Assembly: GCF_027921745.1 (NCBI RefSeq)
Contig: NC_079239.1
Span: 3,313,501 to 3,377,500, forward strand
DNA: 64,000 bases
DNA from: Schizosaccharomyces osmophilus
Taxonomy: Eukaryota; Ascomycota; Schizosaccharomycetes; Schizosaccharomycetales; Schizosaccharomycetaceae
Direction of reading: 5' to 3'
Shown here one piece after another: positions 30,664-41,497 of the stretch (position 1 is the stretch's first letter; each line of letters opens with the position of its first letter). The notes beneath the pieces are model-generated. The model had not been told where the DNA came from and did not search any database. It was given only the letters and a program-made list of their open reading frames with translations. The position numbers and the translations under genes are program-made.

Positions 30664-33600
30664 TTATACCTTTTTTAAGTGCCCAAGTGGCATCACATAT
30701 CCGTTCCTCATAGCATCCGCCATTTTGAGCTTATCCTTTCTCTGGAAATGTTTTAATAAAAATCGTTTTGAATTGGCACGCATCCGTAAAATCCTTAGGA
30801 TAATACGTTCGTTCCTCTCTAGTTCACCCTCCGTGGCCTGTTGGACCTGTGGAACATATTGTCTTATTGTTCCTGATCTGTAAATTTCCTTATTGCTCAG
30901 TTTTGCCAGTTTAGACATTCCCGCATTATTTCCGGTTAAATTGTTTATTAATCGAGAAGAATGGTACAAATGCAGAGTAATCTTTTCACACTCTTCTAAT
31001 AACTCATCTGTAGATTTGTCGTAATACTCTCGTATTTTTAAAAGTTCTTGATAATGTTCTGTCTCCAATACAGAAAGCTTAACACCTTCGCCATTAGCAT
31101 GTAGATAGTCTTTGAGGAATTGTAACCAACTGTATACGATATTTAATTGGTTTTCGGGGAGTGGCTTCCTCTCAATTGGTTTCGCAGAGACGGGAGGCAG
31201 TAACAAATCCTCTATTGTACACATTACTTCGTCCCATACATAAGACATAACCGTAATAAAGACATCTTTTGATAAATGGCGAGCAATAACTGAAAAATTA
31301 ACGTCAAAAAAATCAAGCAAATCGTTGATTGCGGATTCGATTTCCACATCAGTTAGCTCATGGTCTTCTTTCTTGGGATCTTCCTTCTTTGAAAAGGAAG
31401 TTAGTGTAGCTCGATTAAACAAACTAGTCACAGAAGTCATAGTCTTATCAAAATCCATCCATGAACCTGATAACAGTCTTCTCAAAGTTGGCATTGATAG
31501 ATTCTGACTTATAACTGGATCCATTTTGTTGACAATAAATCTAATCATTTCACTTTGAGATCGTTCCAGATCATGATAAGTGCGTCCAACATAAAAACCA
31601 ATGTGTTCTTTTTCGCCGTCCATTTCAATTCTGAAAAGCAATTCTCCATGTGGATTTAAATTTAGCCAATCTTCTCTAGCTATATAATCGCCATATACTT
31701 TAGGTGTTAAAGGAAACGAGCATCTTCCAAATATTTCATGATCGCCGAACTTTCCTTTAGACCATAAATTGGCAGTAATTATTAGAGAATCTTTTGCTTT
31801 TATTTCAAAAGAATCTTCCCAACGGGGGTTCATAGAATGAATTGGCCTAGTTTTCCCAATTCGCTTTCCTCTATTGTCAGTTAGGACAACGTAGGAAGTT
31901 CGAATCTTTCCAGTATCATCGGGTTGTAAATTTTCACCGCGAATAACCTTCACCGTATACAAATAGTTAGTCGTAGAAAGCTTTTGAACTTTTGTTGATT
32001 CAGCCTGGTCAAGAGCCTGAACTAACTCTTGGAGATCTATTTTACTTTCAAGTTCTTCATATGCCTGGATAGCATAATGTACATTATTCAATAAAATACA
32101 CATGAATGTAGAGAAGTGAAAAGGTAAAACCTCAGATGTACCAGATAGCATTGTTCGGGCTTTCGATAACCAAGATGAGCTTGAGCTTTCGTTTTCAGTT
32201 CGCAAGTCCACGCTTTCATCTTTTTTATTAGCTTCATCAAAAAAAGTTTTCAATACCCAGCTAGTATATTTAGATAAAACCATATACACGATCCTAAAGA
32301 ATTTCGTAAAAAACCTCGCATTGCAAAGAGTGTCTTCCCATTCAAAATTCATAAGCGTACGGAAGGATTGATGAAAAGCGTGAAAAAGATCAATAATGGA
32401 GCTACTACATGCTGCTTCTTTATTCAGAGTATCAAATGTGTCTTTCTGCAATGCTCTTTGAAGCCAATCATTCGCGTTGACTTCTACGTTATTCAGCCAA
32501 GAATCCACAAACGGTTGAAAAAATCCTTCAAAGTTACCAAGTTCGTATTCGTCTTGATGGTAAAAACGAAGTAAGTTAATCATTCTCTTCAAATCTCCAT
32601 AAGCGTCAATCATGTCATTCGTAAGAGCATCGAGATTACCCTTAGCATTACTTTGAAGATGAGCTTTGGTCACCTCCATTGCAGAAGTAATATAATTAGG
32701 CAAAACAACACTGGTGAATAGACTTGGTAAGGAAATTATGCCGTAAATAGCGTCTGGACAGGTTTGTTGAATAAATTCGACTCTATCATTCAGAGCACGA
32801 CTCTGCAACAAGATTTCATCGATTCCGTCGGAAACGGCTTTTTTTGATGATATATTAAACTCATTAAGGAAAATTTCCTGACAGATTTCCTGTAAACACA
32901 ATGCAATTGATATAAATTCTGCTTTCGGGTTTAAATCCTCGTTAACATATTTACCGTTTTCAAGGCATAATTCTAGTACAACTAATAGATTATGAAAATT
33001 AGATTTCTTGTTATTTAAAACATTAATGAGCGAAATCTTAATCCTTTGTAAAAGTACATTTCGAATTCCAACAAGAGCTGTTTTGAGCATAGATACCTAT
33101 TAGTCGTTAGTGACATCTGAAAAGATCAAAGAGAAAAGTTATTCAACTTACATCTACTTTTGGCCAGTACACACTTTCGAACTCCTTCGTCACCTTAGAT
33201 AACTCGCCAAAGTAATCTAAAACATTCATCATTGATATTATATCCTTTTGAAAATATTCACGACCAAGCTCCATGCTCAATGCTAATCGACTTGAAGGCA
33301 AAATTCTCCAATAAATCGAGCATTCACGAATGAATGTATTTACGTTTTTTTCCTCTGCGCAGTCAGAGACGCCAGAACGGTATTGAAGACAAAGTGCTAG
33401 CAACTGTCGAAAGTAAGGGCGTGTAACGGGAGGGACGCAAGTTAGTGTCTCTGGTGTACTACTAGAGCTATTTCCATGATTTCTGTTGTAGATTTCTGAC
33501 AATAGCGGATTAAAGCTAAGCATGATTTTTCGATGTTGCTCTAATATCTGCAGTTCACGAGTTTTATAAGTAGAATAGGCTTTGTAATTGGAAAAGTCTA

Positions 33601-34627
33601 AGACAGACTGAGAATATTTACAAGTGTCATTTTCGAGATCGTCAATTAATATCGTAATATCTTTAAATATAGCCGATTCATCAATAGTAGAAAACACATT
33701 TTCAGCATCCAACAAAACTTTGGAGTATGCTACCTTAAATATCGAAGCAAATACCTTTAGAAGCGGAAACGAAGAAAAATCAAACTTTTCAGTGCCTTTG
33801 CTAACACGTTTTGAGGTTAAGATGTCTGTACGACTCTGAATTTTTGACTTGTACATATTAAGATGAACAATAAAGTCAGATGTAGGAGCAAGCAGCTGCC
33901 GAGTTATTAAAATAGACTCACACAAATCTATAAATGAGACAGAAATCTCATCAGAAAGGTCACTCTCAAAGGAACCCAAACGCTTTGTGAGTTCAGATGA
34001 AACTGAGCTGGTGAAAATTAAAAACAAATCTTCAATTCTTCGAGATTCTTTCATCTGCTTCATTATGTAGGGTTTGCTGATGGTGGTATAGAAAGCGGCA
34101 AATGTCCCACGAAGCAACTGGTCTTGATATTTCGGGTTACGACCCATACTAATATTTTCGAGTTCAGTTGTTAAGTACTTTATAAACTCCTTGGGATATT
34201 TCAGTGACCCTCGTTTTTCCTTCACGTTAATAGCATTATTGTTATTACTTATTGCAGAAGCTCTCTTATCAGTAATTAATTGGCTAGTTGATACAGACTG
34301 CAATGTGGAAGGAGCTGACACGCGATATTGAACCAAAAACAAAACTAAAACGTTTTTTAAAGACCAACTAAAAGTGTCAATTTGGCTTCAGGATTATCGA
34401 AAATTGTCTTACTTGTATAATTCTTCTTTTGGGATAGATTCAGCAAGCTGAACTTCCTTCGTGTGAAGGGGAAGAGGTTTACGTCTGCAATTCATTCCAT
34501 TTAGAGTTATGTATTTATGCAAGTGTTTTATAAAATCATGCAAATTCGGTTGTATGATACAAAAGTCAGGTATAAGCAAATAAATAAGAATGCAAGTGGT
34601 ATAGGTTAAAGATAGGTAGGAGCTCAT
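30664..34627 (-). CDS. Munc13-like C2-domain protein
   Basis: Exons are 34627-34413, 34367-33152 and 33096-30664 (1,287 aa). Introns are 34412-34368 and 33151-33097; the second ends in ACTAATAG. The protein belongs to the fungal Munc13-like (DUF810/MUN) family. The N-terminal YLSLTYTTCILIYLLIPD resembles the family's conserved start. MUN helices follow, then a C2 domain (about 860-960: LYTVKVIRGENLQPDDTGK, then NPRWEDSFEI), then further helices (about 1,030-1,180). Munc13 relatives promote SNARE assembly at membranes; here that is inference. It matches SPAC11E3.02c, which I recall as about 1,237 aa. The exact start is the least certain part: another minus-strand open frame lies upstream at 34945-34724. 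Confidence 0.85.
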
Positions 34628-35027
34628 GGATCATTCAGCAGTCTACCAAAACGATGTAGAGAATCTTTATTCTTTTGTACTTTTCGATATTAATTAATGA
34701 GATTTTATATCGTAATATATGTTTCAATTGAGTGAAAAGCTTACTATTCCAGTTTCTCTATTGTAGTATACATGAGGATTCCTAACATTTCCTGATTCAA
34801 AATAAAAACAAGAAAAAGAACTTAATTTTGGAGGATTGTAATCTAAGCATTTATTGAATGAGAATAAAGTATATTTGATGAAAAGTTGAATGAAGTTTAG
34901 TGCGGACCACCTTTGAAATTCCACACGAATCAACAAGTCAGTCATGAATCCACAGTTTCCAAAAAAAACAGAAAATGGTAAGAGAGGATGTTTATATTTA
35001 TAGTGCTAATTTGAATTAGTTCCTGGG
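34628..35027. promoter_or_regulatory. Divergent intergenic region, C2 gene / pcs1
   Basis: 400 bp. It contains a 73-codon minus-strand open frame (34945-34724) that could be an extra 5' exon of the C2 gene, but I could not join it in phase with good splice sites. Confidence 0.4.
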
Positions 35028-35848
35028 ATGCAACAACGATCGTTGAAAGCTAGTAGCAAAACGTTCAAGCAACGCAGAAACTCTCCTGAGAAAGAAGACT
35101 CTCATCAAGACATGAAAGAGAACATTATATCTAAGGATCTTACAAGGCGTGATTACGAAAAAGACTTTAATAAGCCAAATGTCGAACCTTTTAGTTTACC
35201 ACATATTGATGAAAATAATCTTCCTAAGGAACGGCGGCATGAATATAATGAACTATCAAAAATATTAAGCAAAATAAATACATTACAAGAGCAATCTTTT
35301 CGGATGGCTACTGAAGAGATTGTTCAGACTTCAGAAACTCAGTCTAAAGGTATGGTCACCAAGTACTATGAGCATCTTTGTTTACTAACGCTAACAAGAA
35401 TTATATGGAACGATAGCTGAATTAAAAAAAGAATTGGAGAATGAAAGAAGAAATAATGAACGTTTACATCAAGAACTTGCCGAAAACAAACATTATTTTC
35501 AACAAGTCGATGAAGAGAAATTGCTAGTTAAAGAACTTTTTGGTCTTGATGTAATTTCTTCCAAAGTCGTCGAAGAAGGAATTCGCTACACATGTAGAAA
35601 CACGGGAAGGCGTGGCCGTATGTAATGTCGACTCTGTTGTATGTCTATGACTAACAGCTTTATATTTAGAATTGGAATATCAGTTACTTCTAGATAACTC
35701 AAATTTCACGTTTACACCCTGTTTGCACCCACAGCGCGATGCTGAATTGATGGATTACTTGCCAGAATACCTTACAGAAGAAATAATATTTACGAAGGAA
35801 CAAGGAAAGTTATTTTCGGCTCGAATCATGAAGGCTCTTCAAGACTAA
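35028..35848 (+). CDS. pcs1: Monopolin subunit Pcs1 (Csm1 family)
   Basis: Exons are 35028-35349, 35417-35617 and 35670-35848 (233 aa). The N-terminal ~75 residues are basic and disordered. A coiled coil follows (about 75-155, ELSKILSKINTLQEQ then ELKKELENERRNNERLHQEL). A compact C-terminal domain (YQLLLDNSNFTFTPCLHPQR, then DYLPEYLTEEIIF) has the RWD-like Csm1 fold. Pcs1 with Mde4 forms monopolin, which prevents merotelic kinetochore attachment. The third exon is not part of any long open frame and was found by following phase 1 into the Csm1 domain. Position matches SPAC11E3.03. Confidence 0.92.
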
Positions 35849-36065
35849 ATATATATATTTTCGTTAATATCTGTAATTATGATATGTTATGATGAGGACG
35901 AAGTGCGTTATTTGAAAATTCACTGTCGTTGTTGCGTCAAGTATTTACTTCCTCATGTTTAAAAATAATTGGTAGCGCGAAAAATTCAATGATTGTATTT
36001 CAACCGTTCATTCCGAAAAATACTGTGGTGTATGTATATTATAAAGGTTCGTATTCAATCTATAA

Positions 36066-36754
36066 TTACAAAGCATACTTTTGTGTCCATTCACGAGCAT
36101 TCATTATGGCTTGTTGCTCATTGTCCTTCCAGATTTTAGCAACATCATTATCCAGAGGGTCGTCTGGATTTGGTGCTCCCATTAGGGCTTGAATAGACAA
36201 TAAAACTGTACGAATTTGCAGAGCAGGACTCCAATCCTCTGTTTAATGTTAGCAAGTATTTCTTGTATTTCAATTTGTTCTAATATAAAACAAATTGTAT
36301 TTGAATTTCCTTACTTTTCAGCGTGGAAAGGCAGATTCTACCAAGTTTATCAACATTAGGGTGATAAATTTTAGTCAAGAAACGAACGCTAGGGGGCATC
36401 TACAATCATAGTCAGCATTTTTCATTGCTACGTTTCCATTCTGCAACCGTCTGAAGACATGCATAAAACTAAAGTCTGCAGAATGGTGACCATATCCTTT
36501 TGCATAGGTGCAACATACCATGGGGTATTCTTCTGGTAAAAACAACTCCAAATGAAACTTTCCACCCTCATAAGCGGATTGAAAAGGTCCTTCAATTGTA
36601 ATTTGGAAGTAGCGAAGATTATCCTCCATAGGAGATGCCTCTATTCCTGGTGGAGGGTCTCTCGTCAAAGTGTCGATTTCCTACTTTCCATTAGTACAAT
36701 TTCCATTGTAAAGCTTGAATATTTTACCTTGATTATACGTTTAGGAAGAGCCAT
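36066..36754 (-). CDS. ubc13: Ubiquitin-conjugating enzyme Ubc13
   Basis: Four exons (36754-36728, 36680-36519, 36399-36315, 36238-36066) give 148 aa, exactly the expected family length. Ubc13 with an Mms2/Uev1 partner builds Lys63-linked chains on PCNA in post-replication repair. The sequence starts [10 protein letters not shown], carries the HPN motif ([10 protein letters not shown]) and the active cysteine in GRICLSTLK (about residue 86), and ends TQKYAL. All splice sites keep the E2 fold without gaps. Position matches SPAC11E3.04c. It is divergent from sea3 across 302 bp. Confidence 0.96.
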
Positions 36755-37056
36755 AATGAATTAATGAAACACGCACTTATTAGTTGCAGTCTCCAAATGC
36801 GAATTCTTGGTGTATCTTCAATAAAATAACGATAGTACGTTGTGTACTTTTATACACGTTAGCGATATCCAACATTGGTTTAAAGGCTTACACCATGTAA
36901 ACAAACTTGGAAGGAACTTCAGGAACTTACTTGATGCCATGATACTACCATTTCGAAATTTTGCACGATTTTGAGCATAAATGAATAAAGAAGGTTTTGG
37001 AAATTTAGATGTGAATAAGGTTTTTGTTTGAGATTTTCTTTTTGGCATAAAGAATA
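36755..37056. promoter_or_regulatory. Divergent promoter, ubc13 / sea3
   Basis: 302 bp shared by both genes. A forkhead-type GTAAACAAAC lies near 36897-36906. Nothing else seen. Confidence 0.45.
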
Positions 37057-40000
37057 ATGGAGTCTTCATCTCCCAGCATGAGTGATGAACACTCTATGTC
37101 TTTAGGTGTATCGCCCAAATTTCATACTGCTGCAACTTCCTCGATTAACGAGCAAAACGAATGGAGCAATGCCGATAACGATCGAAACAGTCCTGGTGGT
37201 AATGAACCAATTTACATGAAGGAACCTGAAAGCCATAATGAGTTTCTAGGAAATGAAAGTATTCCTGCTCATAATTCCGTCGGGAGTAGCAGCGCTGATG
37301 TAAGTAAAATACCCGCTTATGATTTTCAGTCTAGCGTACGTTCCGATGAAAGGAATAGTGAATTTGAAAAGCGGTCGATGAAGTTAAAACAAAATTCATC
37401 AACTTCTTTCGCCAATTTATCTGGCAGCGATCGATCCGAGACGAATCTACCGCCCACTTCTACCCTAACCTCTGTTTACTCTTCCCCAGTTCAACAATAT
37501 AGTTTAAAATCGAGACAGTCGTTTTTTTCTAGGAATCCGTCCAATGACCGCCAAAATGCAAATTCGGATTCTACATTGGTGGTACCTCAAACAGAAGAAA
37601 ACTCGCCCCCCATATTGGGTCAGCCGCAAGAAAACGACTCGAATTTAGGTCTTTATGGAAGCAGTACATTTAATCGACAACTTTCTATTCAGGTGAATCA
37701 GCCTGTTGGTGCAATGTCCTTATCTCCTTGCGGGAGAGATGTTGCATTGGCTTCTCGTAATGGTCTATTAGTAATTGATTTGGATAACCCTTATAATCCA
37801 CCCCGAATGTTGCGACATTCAACTCCTTGGGAGGTTGCTGATGCTCAATGGAACGTTCACGCTGCTAGAGACCAGTGGGTTGTCACGACATTAAATCAAA
37901 AAACAATCGTGTGGAACCTTGCACTTCCTAATGCGAACGCTATAGAATTTATGCTTCATGGACATACCCGTGCTGTTACTGATATGAACTGGCACAGGCA
38001 GTATCCAGATATCCTGGCTACGAGTTCCATTGACTCTTCAGTTCATTGTTGGGATTTACGAACTCCTAGGTTTCCTGTCAATTCTTTCTACGATTGGCAT
38101 AATGGCGCAACACAAGTGAAATGGAACTATCGTAACCCTCATGTATTAGCATCTAGTCATGGTCGTTTTGTGCATATTTGGGATGACCGATATGGCTCTG
38201 GACCCTTACATACTATTCAGACCTCGGGAAGCATTACAAAAATCAATGGTTTAGAGTTCAACAAAGTCAGTGAAACGCGTTTATTAACTTGTGCTATGGA
38301 TCGCACTGTTAAATTTTGGGATTATTCAAAATCTACCATTGAACCCGAACATTTAATTACAACTGATGCTCCGGTTTGGAAAGCTAGATTTACGCCTTTT
38401 GGTGAAGGTGTTATGCTAATGCCACAACGGGGCGATAATTCTGTTCATTTATATGATGTCCGTAACCTCAATGAAGGTGGACCACGACCCGTTCATACCT
38501 TTTCTGGTCATACCGATTTAGTAAAGGAGTTTCTGTGGAGATGTCGTGGTGAAGATGTTTTTGATAAAGATAACCGAGACTTTCAGTTGGTTACTTGGTC
38601 TAAAGATCGATACGTACGGTTATGGCCAATTTCGAAGGATGTATTACAATCAACTGGCCATGATCCTTCCAAACCGGTCCCTTTTCGTCTCCCCAGATAT
38701 GGCGCAAAGTATCGAACGTATGCTCGTGAGCCAATTAAAGAATGCGTAAAACCGAATGAAAAGGAATCCGATAGTTTGGAAGTACTTAACAAGGAAAGGA
38801 TGACAGATTTTAGCACAGAAACTGGTAATAGCCTTCAAGGTGAGTCATCAATAGGTTTTGCCCCAAACGTTAGCCGAAAGCGTCAAAAAAATACGAATGG
38901 TCCATCAAATGCTGGATTCATGACTCGTTCAACGAAGTTGCAGGATAATCTAACGCCCTTAAATTGGCTTCGCGGAATTTCAATGGGGCGTCAAGGAAAT
39001 GCTGATTGGGAAGTTCCTCAAAATCTTGGTGAGGAGCTATCTTGGATTGGTCAAAAATATGGGAATGTAAACTTCGAGGAAATAGATGTAGCTCAAAGAA
39101 AATGCAGGATTTCTTTGAACGCTCCTTTATTACCCGAAGGAGCATTTACTTTTATTCGCTTACGCATACAGCTTCCTTTGGGTTATCCGGTTTCAGCTAG
39201 TCCCATATTCCATTTAGAAAAATCCAGCGCATTTAGTGATGAGCAGTTCAATCACATATTATCAACACTAAACTTAATTTCGAGCCATTGTATCACGTCT
39301 AAAAAGCCATGCATGGATGGCTGCTTATCTTTTCTATCAGGGGAATCGACAACTGAGGATGTTTGGAAACTGAAAGAAATTGATGAAGATTCGGATACTT
39401 CTTCTGAATCTTCTGATGGTTTTGTAGAAAACTTTCCGAGCATTTCGGATTTTCGAGGTGGTGATCGCGGTCTCTCTCACATTAAGCAAAATATACCTTT
39501 ACCTAAAACTTGTGCTGCGATTTTCTGTAACGATACTCTGGTATGTTTTTTTACTACACAACGTGAGAATACTTCTGGCCATACTTCAATAAATCGTGAA
39601 AACCACGGTCGGCAAAAGTTGTTTGAATCATTTGGTGTTTTAAATGCGAATAGTATTACAGAATCAGACTCCGCCAATTTCGACGAAGATCCGTCATTTG
39701 CTCAAGTCGGTTCTACTGATTCAGATGAGGATTTTATTTGGAACGTAGATGAAGCTAATACTGGCAATCTTGTTTTTCCAAAGTATCGAAACAGCTTAGG
39801 AATAAACAACATTAATTCGAATAATTCATTTTTTGGCTCTCAGCTTGCTCCCCGAGACATGTTTACGACAAATCGTTTATCGTCCAAAGGATCCACGAAA
39901 CGTTCTATAGGTACAAACAAGACGACTGTTGAAACGAGACATCTCGTGAAATTTTTTGACATGAGTGCGACACTTCCTACAAAGAAACATTTGGCTGCGG

Positions 40001-40989
40001 AGTATGTTATATTTGGAAAAAAGGTCGAGATTTGTAAAAGAAATGCCCAGGTTGCAAAAGCTTTTGGGCATCTTCATCTAATGAATTCATGGCTCTTTGT
40101 TGGAAGGATGCTGAAGTTGTTGGATCTAAAAAACAAGTCAAAGGATATAGGAGCAAGAACATATTGGTTTGAGAATGGGCTTTTCCTAAAAACAGTTCAA
40201 TCATTTTTAAATTACTATATCACTCAGGAAAACTTACAGATGTTAGCGATGCTTTCATGTGTATTGGATGAGCCAGAGCTTTACTCGGAGAATAAGCGGT
40301 TGATAAAGAGGAGTAAAAAGCCTGTTTCAGCAAAGTCAGATACAACAATTATGAACAAAAGTTCGGGGAAACTTGCTTCCAAATCGGAAAAAGTTGAAAA
40401 AATGTCAAGTCAGTCGTTGGCACGCATCCTTGCTAAACCCGAGAAAAAGTTTAGTGATGGTAATTCTGTGTATTCTTTAGGAAAGGAAGGTAGTGTACCA
40501 ATGAAGAAGACATGGGTGGTACAAGTTCGGCCTGAGGCAGATGGAAGGAATGAAAAAGTAAATACTAAAGAAGAAGAAGTGTTTTGGCGTTTGCATGTTT
40601 GTTTTTCCTTTTGGCGATCATCTTACGCAGGACTTTTAGACCAATGGGGTTTTAACATACCAAAACTAGAATTATTGAAACTGAATGCTGTTTGTGAGAA
40701 GGATGGAGGGGATCATAGTGATCATGGAGCGCCAGATATGTTAACTACTAGTCAACTCCAGGCATCGGTTGCTTCAACAAAAATGAAAAAAAAGGAAAGA
40801 AAAGCTAAAGTTGATGAACGATGTTCATTCTGTAATCTTTCAATTCGAGGATTATCAAATGTTTGCAATTCGTGTTTACATGCGATTCACGAAGAATGTT
40901 TTTATGAATGGTATTCTGCAGAAGATACGATGACTCAATATTGCCCATCAAGTTGTGGATGTCATTGTCAATACTTAAAACCGGAATGA
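37057..40989 (+). CDS. sea3: SEA/GATOR2 complex subunit Sea3 (WDR59 family)
   Basis: A single exon encodes 1,310 aa. A disordered Ser/Asn-rich N-terminus (about 1-205) leads into WD40 repeats (about 215-535: RNGLLVIDLDNP, HTRAVTDMNWHRQYPDILAT, IDSSVHCWDLR, HTDLVKEFLW). An RWD domain follows (about 650-760: LPLGYPVSASPIFHLEKS). A C-terminal RING-like zinc cluster closes the protein (CSFCNLSIRGLSNVCNSC, then CPSSCGCHC). This is the WDR59/Mtc5 layout, a GATOR2 subunit at the vacuole that relays amino-acid status to TORC1. Position matches SPAC11E3.05. A second Met at residue 8 could also start translation. Confidence 0.92.
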   Translation: MESSSPSMSDEHSMSLGVSPKFHTAATSSINEQNEWSNADNDRNSPGGNEPIYMKEPESHNEFLGNESIPAHNSVGSSSADVSKIPAYDFQSSVRSDERNSEFEKRSMKLKQNSSTSFANLSGSDRSETNLPPTSTLTSVYSSPVQQYSLKSRQSFFSRNPSNDRQNANSDSTLVVPQTEENSPPILGQPQENDSNLGLYGSSTFNRQLSIQVNQPVGAMSLSPCGRDVALASRNGLLVIDLDNPYNPPRMLRHSTPWEVADAQWNVHAARDQWVVTTLNQKTIVWNLALPNANAIEFMLHGHTRAVTDMNWHRQYPDILATSSIDSSVHCWDLRTPRFPVNSFYDWHNGATQVKWNYRNPHVLASSHGRFVHIWDDRYGSGPLHTIQTSGSITKINGLEFNKVSETRLLTCAMDRTVKFWDYSKSTIEPEHLITTDAPVWKARFTPFGEGVMLMPQRGDNSVHLYDVRNLNEGGPRPVHTFSGHTDLVKEFLWRCRGEDVFDKDNRDFQLVTWSKDRYVRLWPISKDVLQSTGHDPSKPVPFRLPRYGAKYRTYAREPIKECVKPNEKESDSLEVLNKERMTDFSTETGNSLQGESSIGFAPNVSRKRQKNTNGPSNAGFMTRSTKLQDNLTPLNWLRGISMGRQGNADWEVPQNLGEELSWIGQKYGNVNFEEIDVAQRKCRISLNAPLLPEGAFTFIRLRIQLPLGYPVSASPIFHLEKSSAFSDEQFNHILSTLNLISSHCITSKKPCMDGCLSFLSGESTTEDVWKLKEIDEDSDTSSESSDGFVENFPSISDFRGGDRGLSHIKQNIPLPKTCAAIFCNDTLVCFFTTQRENTSGHTSINRENHGRQKLFESFGVLNANSITESDSANFDEDPSFAQVGSTDSDEDFIWNVDEANTGNLVFPKYRNSLGINNINSNNSFFGSQLAPRDMFTTNRLSSKGSTKRSIGTNKTTVETRHLVKFFDMSATLPTKKHLAAEYVIFGKKVEICKRNAQVAKAFGHLHLMNSWLFVGRMLKLLDLKNKSKDIGARTYWFENGLFLKTVQSFLNYYITQENLQMLAMLSCVLDEPELYSENKRLIKRSKKPVSAKSDTTIMNKSSGKLASKSEKVEKMSSQSLARILAKPEKKFSDGNSVYSLGKEGSVPMKKTWVVQVRPEADGRNEKVNTKEEEVFWRLHVCFSFWRSSYAGLLDQWGFNIPKLELLKLNAVCEKDGGDHSDHGAPDMLTTSQLQASVASTKMKKKERKAKVDERCSFCNLSIRGLSNVCNSCLHAIHEECFYEWYSAEDTMTQYCPSSCGCHCQYLKPE

Positions 40990-41497
40990 TGTGGTGATAA
41001 TGATGGAGTGTTTTTTTTTTGCTTAATTTATTTTGGTTAATGCTCATATAATTTGCTGTATTTGCAAGAATATAATGAGAAGAACTAACTTTCTTGTATT
41101 CGCAGATGACAATTGGATATTACATTTTTGTATTCTTGGAATTTCAATAGATGTTTGTTAGAAATGTTTACTTATTTTGATTGTTGATTGGGATTGGTAT
41201 TGATATGAATAGTATTTTACGGCAGAAGACAGTACTTTTGAATTTTATACAGTTGCTTAGTAGTTTTTTTAACCGTTCCGAAAAAAATCAGAAAATAATA
41301 ATTAAAAGAAAACTGAGCAGCTAATAAAAGCAATCAAACATTGGTTCTATAAAGTCCATCAACTTTACAATTCGATGTGCATGACCTAGGTAACATTGTT
41401 GGTCGTAGTCACATTTCTTTGTTTTTTAAAAGTAGAGAAGGAGATAAAGCCACCAGCATAAAGTGCCTTTTCGAATTAACAAAATTGTGTTTGGAAC
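40990..41497 (+). promoter_or_regulatory. sea3 3' UTR and map1 promoter
   Basis: 508 bp. A perfect TR-box (TTCTTTGTTT, the Ste11 site TTCTTTGTTY) lies at 41415-41424, 74 bp before the map1 ATG. Confidence 0.5.
41415..41424 (+). promoter_or_regulatory. TR-box (Ste11-type site) upstream of map1
   Basis: TTCTTTGTTT matches the Ste11 TR-box consensus at all positions. It is close to a sexual-differentiation gene, which makes function plausible. Confidence 0.5.

Noticed and set aside
31885-31900. tRNA-like GTTCGAATC motif
   Set aside because: It lies inside the C2 domain coding sequence of the Munc13-like gene; no cloverleaf can be built.
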